Below, piece after piece: positions 6,786-12,284 of a stretch of 12,284 bases of DNA (its first letter is position 1; each line of letters begins with the position of its first letter). Location: NCBI GenBank assembly GCA_009908585.1, contig JAAAOZ010000468.1, forward strand, positions 1 through 12,284, written 5' to 3'. Both the position numbers and the translations under genes were made by a program. The DNA is from Chloroflexota bacterium (GTDB lineage Bacteria; Chloroflexota; Anaerolineae; B4-G1; SLSP01). The notes beneath the pieces were generated by a model. It was not told where the DNA came from, made no database searches, and saw only the letters and a program-made list of their open reading frames with translations.

Positions 6786-6867
6786 ATGTTCCTTGTAAAA
6801 ATAGCTTGCAATTACAGATATATGCGCAAACAAATGCACAAATAGATGCATCCCCTCGCCTCATAGG

Positions 6868-9858
6868 CTACTTGAATTTCTTCCGCGCTTGGACGATCAT
6901 CGTTACCCCCCCCCAGAAGAATGTCTGTATGATGAAGGCGATCCAGGTCGTCAACAAATGCTCGGCCGTATGCTCATAGTTCAATCCCAACTCTTCAGGC
7001 TCGCGCGCGGCTGATTGACAAACGATCCTTTTTTCTCCTCGCGTCTCATCGGTCTCTGTAGGCATTTCCACGACGCTCACTTTGCAGGTGAGGCCCTCTT
7101 CATTTAACTCAGGGATATTCACCGTTGACCCCATTGCGTCCATCGTCCAATGAGAGATGACCAACTTGGAGGCTAAGTTATCCTCCAATGGAAACATCGC
7201 GCCAGAGAGAATGATCTGCGCGAAGAGTTGGCCCAAAATGACGTAGAGCACGATGTCGGCGGTGGGGACGATGGCGGAGATGAACAAGCCAAGCATAATG
7301 CTGGCAATGACGCCGAGCAGCAAGGTCACGAATAATTCCATGCTCCCGGTGGGAAATAAGCCCAGAATCGGATCAAAGTCCATGCTGACTTTCAAGCTCA
7401 GAATGAATAAAGAACTGGCGACCTGAATCACAGCGAACATGCCGAGCACCAAAATTTTAGACACGACATAGGCCCCCGGTTGCAAGTTGACTGAGCGCTC
7501 GCGCAGGAAGATGGATCGCTCCTTGACGATCTCAAACGCCGCGCCGAACGTGCCGGCCTGAGTCAGGGCCAGGCCCAACATGGTGATCAACTGGGCGGCG
7601 GTGGGCTCCGGCATATAACTTGCCTGATCATCTTCCTGAAGACCGTTGGCTTCCAATGTCTCTCTAAGCCTCATTTCAACGTGCGATTGGGGTATTTGCC
7701 ATCCAACCAGATCTTCCTCTGCACTGACGGCCATAAACAGCAACGAGATGATCGGCATCATAATCAATAAAATAAACAGCGTGATCCAATCGTGGCGGAT
7801 GAGATCGAGGTGACGGCGCGCCAGCACACCGATCTGGCGCAGGGCAGAATCGCGCGTGGGGCGCGGACGACGCTGCGCCTGAGGCGCCCTTTGTTGTGGC
7901 GATTGACGCTGCGCCTTCAAAATGGGCGCTTGGCGCTCTTTCACGTATTGACGACAGATCGACGAGCGGCGATATTTCTTATTCCACGTGGCAGGATCGC
8001 TTTCTTGGGACAGCTTCATGTAAATGTCGGCGAAATCCTGCGCTTGGAAGTAGTCAATCGCTTCGTGGGGCGGACCATAATAGGCCAGATATCCCCGCGA
8101 TAGGAAAGCAACCTGGTCGCATTGCTCGATGTTCGCCGTGGCGTGCGTCACCAGTACCACCGTCTGGCCCTGATCCGCCAGCCGGTTGAGATCGTACATC
8201 ATCTTCTTCTCCAGGCCGGGATCAAGGCCAGAGGTCGGCTCATCCAGAAACAGCAATTCCGGCTGCGAAAGCAGTTCGACCGCGATACTGACCCGCTTGC
8301 GCTGCCCGCCGCTGAGAACGTAGACCGGCTTTTCGGCATGTTGCGTCATATCGACCGACTTCAACACGGACGCGATCCGCTGCTCGATCTCCCGATTACT
8401 CGCGTCCGGCAAGCGTAGCTTCGCCGCATACCACAGCGCCAAGCGCACTGGCAACTTCTTGTGGATGATGTCATCCTGGGGCACATAGGCCATCAGGGTG
8501 CGATAAGCATCTAGGTTGGTATACAGATCGTCGCCGTTGATCAACATCCGCCCGTGGGTGGCCGGATTAAATCCGTTCATCGCCTTGACCAGTGTGCTCT
8601 TGCCGGCGCCGCTGCCGCCGACCAGGGCGATGAACTCGCCCCCCTGCACGGCCATCGAGATATCTTTCAAAATCATCAGGCCGCTCTCGACCTGTTTCCC
8701 CAGCCGCAGCGCATCCAGGCGGTGCCCCTGGCTCACGGCGGTCGCCAAGCTCTCCACGCGCCCGTCGTATACCAGCTTGAATGGGCCAATTTGGATCACG
8801 TCGCCAGTGCGCAACTGCTGCCAGCCGTTCATCCGTTGCCCATTCACAAAGGTGCCGTTCATGCTGCCCAGGTCGCGGATCGCATAACCTCCGGATTGGC
8901 GCATGATTTCCGCGTGCTCTCTCGACACCATCGGATGATTGAGTGTCACCTGGGAGCCTGAACTGCGCCCAATAACGACACTCGGAAAGTGCGAAAGCTC
9001 GTGCAACCCCAGCGGCTGCATGCGCAGGCTCTCCGCTTGGCGACGTTTCAACCTCATGGTCAACGAATCGCCCCGGCGACTGCCGATGCGGATCACATCG
9101 CCCAGTCGGAAAGGACGCGGCGTGCGGGGCGAGATGAGCCGCCCGTTGATTTGGGTTCCGTTCGTACTATCCAGATCTGTAACCTGAATATCCTGCGCCC
9201 CGACATCCAATTGCAAGTGATGCACAGAGACAGTGGGGTAATCCAAGACGATGTCATTTCTCGGCCCGCGCCCGGCTTGCAACTTACCCCGCTTCAGGTC
9301 ATACTCGACCGGTTGCTTACCGGGCCGGCGCACGACTAATGTAGCATGCTCGCCGCCAACACGCGCTCGAGACACCGGTAATGCGATGTCCACGGTCGCG
9401 CCACAATAGGCACAGAAGCGCGCATTCGCCCGGACCGGCGCATTACATTGCGGACAAGACTTGACGTCATCTGCTTTCGGTTGAGAAGGATCACTGACCT
9501 TGATGCGTCTGAAACGACGCGACAGCGCGGGCGCATCGGCCTTCGCCTCCCGCACGCGCAACGCAAACGGGCCAATGGTCATCACATCACCGGGCCGGAA
9601 TGGCGTCGGCGTCTGAGGCGGCAGAGGTTGTCCGTTAAGGCGTGTCCCATTCCGCGAGTCGAGATCCACCACCAGCAACGCTTCCCGATCAAAGATCAGT
9701 TTCGCGTGCCGACCGGAGACCTTGGAATTATCTAGAACAACATCATTATCCGGCCGACGTCCTAGTTTAAGTTCGCCTTTCAGCACCGGATATTCGTCGC
9801 CGCCTTTACTACTTTTATGCAAAACTTGAATTTGCAAGATGTAAGAGCTGATGCTCAT
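6868..9858 (-). CDS. ABCG-type exporter half with three FHA domains and a zinc ribbon
   Basis: The product has 996 residues from the ATG at 9858, chosen because GGGGGA lies 4 nt upstream; an in-frame TTG at 9870 would add four residues. FHA1 (about 30-102; G33 R34, S48, H51, N70), FHA2 (about 191-270; G196 R197, S211, H214, N233) and FHA3 (about 295-365; G297 R298, S312, H315, N334) all look intact. Between FHA1 and FHA2 is a CxxC-x10-CxxC zinc ribbon (C135, C138, C149, C152). The ATPase has Walker A GSGAGKST with K420, Q-loop Q461, signature LSGGQ near 515-519, Walker B D539 E540 and H572. Six spans follow (about 691-712, 754-778, 797-820, 840-864, 868-890, 968-990), with the EIVKER...RER linker typical of ABCG. 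NBD-before-TMD order makes it a half-transporter needing a partner, probably the next gene. It is longer than mycobacterial Rv1747, which has two FHA domains. Substrate unknown. Confidence 0.96.
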   Translation of the reverse strand: MSISSYILQIQVLHKSSKGGDEYPVLKGELKLGRRPDNDVVLDNSKVSGRHAKLIFDREALLVVDLDSRNGTRLNGQPLPPQTPTPFRPGDVMTIGPFALRVREAKADAPALSRRFRRIKVSDPSQPKADDVKSCPQCNAPVRANARFCAYCGATVDIALPVSRARVGGEHATLVVRRPGKQPVEYDLKRGKLQAGRGPRNDIVLDYPTVSVHHLQLDVGAQDIQVTDLDSTNGTQINGRLISPRTPRPFRLGDVIRIGSRRGDSLTMRLKRRQAESLRMQPLGLHELSHFPSVVIGRSSGSQVTLNHPMVSREHAEIMRQSGGYAIRDLGSMNGTFVNGQRMNGWQQLRTGDVIQIGPFKLVYDGRVESLATAVSQGHRLDALRLGKQVESGLMILKDISMAVQGGEFIALVGGSGAGKSTLVKAMNGFNPATHGRMLINGDDLYTNLDAYRTLMAYVPQDDIIHKKLPVRLALWYAAKLRLPDASNREIEQRIASVLKSVDMTQHAEKPVYVLSGGQRKRVSIAVELLSQPELLFLDEPTSGLDPGLEKKMMYDLNRLADQGQTVVLVTHATANIEQCDQVAFLSRGYLAYYGPPHEAIDYFQAQDFADIYMKLSQESDPATWNKKYRRSSICRQYVKERQAPILKAQRQSPQQRAPQAQRRPRPTRDSALRQIGVLARRHLDLIRHDWITLFILLIMMPIISLLFMAVSAEEDLVGWQIPQSHVEMRLRETLEANGLQEDDQASYMPEPTAAQLITMLGLALTQAGTFGAAFEIVKERSIFLRERSVNLQPGAYVVSKILVLGMFAVIQVASSLFILSLKVSMDFDPILGLFPTGSMELFVTLLLGVIASIMLGLFISAIVPTADIVLYVILGQLFAQIILSGAMFPLEDNLASKLVISHWTMDAMGSTVNIPELNEEGLTCKVSVVEMPTETDETRGEKRIVCQSAAREPEELGLNYEHTAEHLLTTWIAFIIQTFFWGGVTMIVQARKKFK

Positions 9859-9880
9859 CCTATCCCCCAAATCGTCGAGG

Positions 9881-10771
9881 CTAAACCGCTGACTTCCTCA
9901 TCGCGAGCTGGCCTATTGCACCGATCAGCAACAGCGAAAACCCCGCCCCGGCGACAAAGATGCCCGGCTCCGGGGAAAGCGAAAGCCCAACGAATTCAAC
10001 GATGTCTTCGATTGTAAGGCCCAGCAACAACTCGGTTCGCGCTTCCTGGTTATATTGAATCACTTGCGCGACAGATAGTCCAATGAGGGCGCCGCTGTCG
10101 GCCACGTACGCCCAGGGAATCCAGCGCACGTATGCCGCCAGGTTGCGAGACGAGCGCGCCGCGCTGCGCAGCAGAAGACGCAACAACAGCTCGCCAAGCG
10201 CCAGCAATAAGGCGATGATCCCACCTACCAGCACGACGCGACCAATCAAAAAGTCAACGCCGCGAATATGTTTCTCGATCCTCACGATGGGTAGGGTATA
10301 ACTAAACCAATTCAGCAGGGCGCTGATGATAAGCATCAGAGCGCCGAGGGCCGTCAGGCCATTGAGGGCGAGGACTACCGGGCCGCCAACGTCACGGACG
10401 GGCGCGGCGGGCAGTTGGGGCGCGCCGGATTTCATTCCTATTCCCGCTCCTATTCCCGATCCCATTTCTAAAGGAGGATCCAGGCTCGAAAAGGAAAGGA
10501 TCGTCCGCCCCACGCCTAATTGATCCCCAGGGCGCAACTGGTAAGGGCCGTTCAGGCGCCGGCGATTGATCCAGGTGCCGTTGGCGCTGTTCAGATCATA
10601 AACAACCCACGCGCCATCCTGCCAACGGATCTCCGTGTGACATTGGGAGACGCGCGTGTCGGGCAGGATCACATCGCACTGTCGGCCTCGCCCGATGGTG
10701 AAACGCTGTTGTGAGATGGGAAATCGCTCGCCCTGGGTAGCTCCATGTTCGATGACGAGTTCCATGCTCAT
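9881..10771 (-). CDS. FHA domain protein with four membrane spans
   Basis: The product has 296 residues. An N-terminal cytoplasmic FHA domain (about 5-95) has all the usual phosphothreonine-binding positions: G27 R28, S42, H45 and N64 G65 T66. A short Gly/Pro-rich linker (98-128) leads to a membrane part with four predicted spans near 131-153, 176-201, 217-239 and 270-290. No transport or enzyme motif is visible there, and I do not recognise the membrane domain. The start is ATG at 10771 with AAGGG 5 nt upstream; a second in-frame ATG at 10765 is possible. The next gene begins 22 nt after the TAG stop, which supports co-transcription with the exporter genes. A plausible role is a membrane adaptor that docks phosphorylated partners near the transporter. 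That is inference from context only. Confidence 0.87.
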   Translation of the reverse strand: MSMELVIEHGATQGERFPISQQRFTIGRGRQCDVILPDTRVSQCHTEIRWQDGAWVVYDLNSANGTWINRRRLNGPYQLRPGDQLGVGRTILSFSSLDPPLEMGSGIGAGIGMKSGAPQLPAAPVRDVGGPVVLALNGLTALGALMLIISALLNWFSYTLPIVRIEKHIRGVDFLIGRVVLVGGIIALLLALGELLLRLLLRSAARSSRNLAAYVRWIPWAYVADSGALIGLSVAQVIQYNQEARTELLLGLTIEDIVEFVGLSLSPEPGIFVAGAGFSLLLIGAIGQLAMRKSAV

Positions 10772-10798
10772 ACACTCCCTTAAAAATTCTGAGATTCA

Positions 10799-10854
10799 AA
10801 ACCTCCCAAATCCGATAGGTTTTTCTCAGAAACCCGCTCGACTTTGGGAGGTCT
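10799..10854 (-). terminator. Nested hairpin A, likely transcription terminator and one copy of a repeated element
   Basis: A perfect 10-bp inverted repeat, ACCTCCCAAA (10801-10810) and TTTGGGAGGT (10843-10852), encloses a 32-nt loop. The loop holds a second small hairpin (GGTTT 10818-10822 with AAACC 10830-10834). On the minus strand it starts 16 nt after the stop of the VWA-FHA gene and ends in a short T run, the usual place for an intrinsic terminator. On the plus strand it is followed by TTTTT, so it could work in both directions. A second copy with the same stem and loop length lies at 2206-2261. Because it also sits only 28 nt before the next start codon, attenuation or transcript processing is an alternative to full termination. 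Confidence 0.6.
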
Positions 10855-10868
10855 TTTTAAAAATGACG

Positions 10869-12284
10869 CTAGCTGAGTTGATTAAAGAGGAACGTCTGAT
10901 CTCCTAACCGCACCTCATCGCCGTTATAGAGCGCCACACGATCCCGTACCTGTTTTCCGTTGACGAAGGTGCCGTTGGCGCTCCCTAAGTCCTGGATGTA
11001 GAAGGTGTCGCCTTCCAGCATAATCAAGGCATGGCGTCGTGAGACCTTCTCACTATCCAATTTGATGTCATTATCAGACGAACGGCCTAGCCGCATCTCC
11101 GGTCGCGACAACTCGTGCGTGCGATTTGCCCGGCGATCGATCAACAGCGCCTCGTGCTCCATCTTAGGACCACGATCCAACATCACCGTGCCGCCATCCT
11201 GGGGGCCGCCTCCACTTGCCTGGGGCGGCTGCGGCGCCGAGGGCTGCGGCGGATCAAAATCCTTGTACGCCCCCGGTGCACCGGGCGCAGCGGCCTCTGT
11301 CTTATCTTGATAATAGGGCGTGGGCGCACCACCCCATTCACCGCCTTCGTCCACCTCGGTTGCCCCGGCCGTTCCCATCTCCGTGGGACCTGACGTGCCA
11401 GGGACGGTTGCCCCGCCGCCGGAGGGCGCGGCCCCCCAATCAGCGGATTGCGAATCCCAAGCACCCGGCTCAGGCGGTTCGTACGGCACCTGCTCGCCGC
11501 CGGGTGCGGCCGATTTACGCCGCTGCAACAGCACAATCGCCACGATCAGAAGGAGCAACAAAGCACCGCCGCCAATCGCGACATAGAGGACGTTATCCTC
11601 AACCCACGCCCGCACCTTCTCCAGAAGCGTCTTCTCGCCATTGCCGCCAGTGCCACTGTTCCCACCATTGGCCCCTTCCGCCGGCGTCGCCGTCACGTCG
11701 ATGGCCTCTGGTGTAGGCGTCGGATCAATGTCCACATCAAACTTGAGACTGTCACTCCCGACCATGTCGTTATGATCCACGCGCACATCGAGGATCTGGC
11801 GGCTACTCTCAAAGTCGCCTACCGAGAGGGTCAGCGTGTAACGCTTCGTCATCTCCTCCCGCAGCTCGCCCAGAAACTCGTCGAACTGCTCTGAGTCGGG
11901 CGTATTGCGGTAGTCGCCCCCGGTGCGATTGGCCAGCTCATTGAGAAACTGGTCATATTCGCGACTGCCGCCTGTGTAACCGATGGTGTAGATCGGGACG
12001 CGCAGATTGCGCGCGGCATCCACCACCACATCAGAGTTGTTGCGGCTTTCCCGATCGCCCCCGTCGGTGATGACGATGATGCCCCGCCGCCCCACCGGTT
12101 CCTCGCTCACCTGAACCGTGTACCGCATGGCCTTGATAATCGTATCATAGAGCGGGGTTCCCGGCGGCGTGCTGACCATCTCCATTTCCTGCACAAAGTT
12201 GGCGACTGCCCCCCCGTCCGTCGTGAACTCGTACTCATACGCGGGATCAAGAGCCTCTGAGTCGGGATCCACCCCCTGCCGCAC
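10869..12284 (-). CDS. VWA domain - membrane span - FHA domain protein, 5' end outside window
   Basis: This gene is open at the right edge; the first visible codon (GTG) is probably internal, so about 471 C-terminal residues are seen. Residues 1-147 are the back part of a von Willebrand A domain. The MIDAS threonine is in GTPLYDT (42-48) and the third MIDAS motif is ITDGGD (72-77). The first DxSxS motif must lie beyond the edge. A Gly/Thr/Pro linker leads to one membrane span (about 232-254) followed by QRRK, so by positive-inside the VWA part is extracytoplasmic and the C-terminus cytoplasmic. A low-complexity Gly/Pro/Ala/Thr region (255-394) ends in a complete FHA domain with G400 R401, S415, H418 and N437, which should bind phosphothreonine. 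It probably couples an external metal-dependent adhesion or binding module to the internal kinase network. A hairpin 16 nt after the stop could terminate it separately from the next gene. Domain calls are firm; the role is inferred. Confidence 0.92.
   Translation of the reverse strand: MRQGVDPDSEALDPAYEYEFTTDGGAVANFVQEMEMVSTPPGTPLYDTIIKAMRYTVQVSEEPVGRRGIIVITDGGDRESRNNSDVVVDAARNLRVPIYTIGYTGGSREYDQFLNELANRTGGDYRNTPDSEQFDEFLGELREEMTKRYTLTLSVGDFESSRQILDVRVDHNDMVGSDSLKFDVDIDPTPTPEAIDVTATPAEGANGGNSGTGGNGEKTLLEKVRAWVEDNVLYVAIGGGALLLLLIVAIVLLQRRKSAAPGGEQVPYEPPEPGAWDSQSADWGAAPSGGGATVPGTSGPTEMGTAGATEVDEGGEWGGAPTPYYQDKTEAAAPGAPGAYKDFDPPQPSAPQPPQASGGGPQDGGTVMLDRGPKMEHEALLIDRRANRTHELSRPEMRLGRSSDNDIKLDSEKVSRRHALIMLEGDTFYIQDLGSANGTFVNGKQVRDRVALYNGDEVRLGDQTFLFNQLS

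Noticed and set aside
6776..6811. TTG 6811 or ATG 6787 as start of the second exporter
   Set aside because: No well-spaced ribosome site for either, and the extra residues have no counterpart in the paralogue. They are not fully excluded.
6776..6867. Promoter or terminator between the two exporter genes
   Set aside because: The 92-nt gap is AT-rich but shows no inverted repeat and no convincing -35/-10 pair; read-through transcription is the simpler view.
1..12284. Type VI secretion locus, because of the kinase/phosphatase/FHA combination
   Set aside because: No sheath, baseplate, VgrG, ClpV or TssJLM genes are present, and the exporters are ABCG-type.

Overview
The window is a single-direction signalling and export locus. 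Seven genes, all on the minus strand, make up nearly all of it, so transcription runs from base 12284 towards base 1. The moderately high GC content and the long Pro/Thr linkers (PTPTPLPTPTPLP type) between membrane anchors and extracytoplasmic parts suggest a Chloroflexota bacterium, most likely of the Anaerolineae or a related class. This is an inference from style, since no rRNA or housekeeping marker is present.

Layout in transcription order: (1) 12284-10869, a VWA domain, one membrane span and a C-terminal FHA domain, cut at its 5' end by the window edge; (2) 10771-9881, an FHA domain followed by four membrane spans; (3) 9858-6868, an ABCG-type exporter half with three N-terminal FHA domains and a zinc ribbon; (4) 6775-3440, a second ABCG-type exporter half with three FHA domains and a very large extracytoplasmic loop; (5) 3443-2532, an FHA domain, a polyserine hinge, one membrane span and an unfamiliar beta-repeat domain; (6) 2134-773, a membrane-anchored Ser/Thr kinase; (7) 758-1, a PP2C phosphatase cut at its 3' end. 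Genes 4 and 5 overlap by 4 nt (ATGA), genes 6 and 7 are 14 nt apart and genes 2 and 3 are 22 nt apart. Two larger breaks lie between genes 1 and 2 (97 nt) and between genes 5 and 6 (397 nt). Each break carries the same unusual hairpin: a CCTCCCAAA-type stem around a 32-nt loop. The 397-nt break also holds a perfect 15-bp inverted repeat 209 nt apart, which looks like a MITE-like insertion.

Probable working model: the kinase and PP2C phosphatase set the phosphothreonine state of partner proteins. Nine FHA domains on five membrane proteins read that state. The two exporter halves probably pair and move an unknown lipid or envelope substrate under phospho-control. The mycobacterial FHA-ABC exporter Rv1747 with its kinase PknF is the closest precedent I know. 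The VWA protein and the beta-repeat protein present domains on the outer face of the membrane. I do not recognise this exact gene set as a named system. The triple-FHA exporter pair, the Cys-rich hendecad loop of gene 4 and the beta-repeat domain of gene 5 are the least explained parts.
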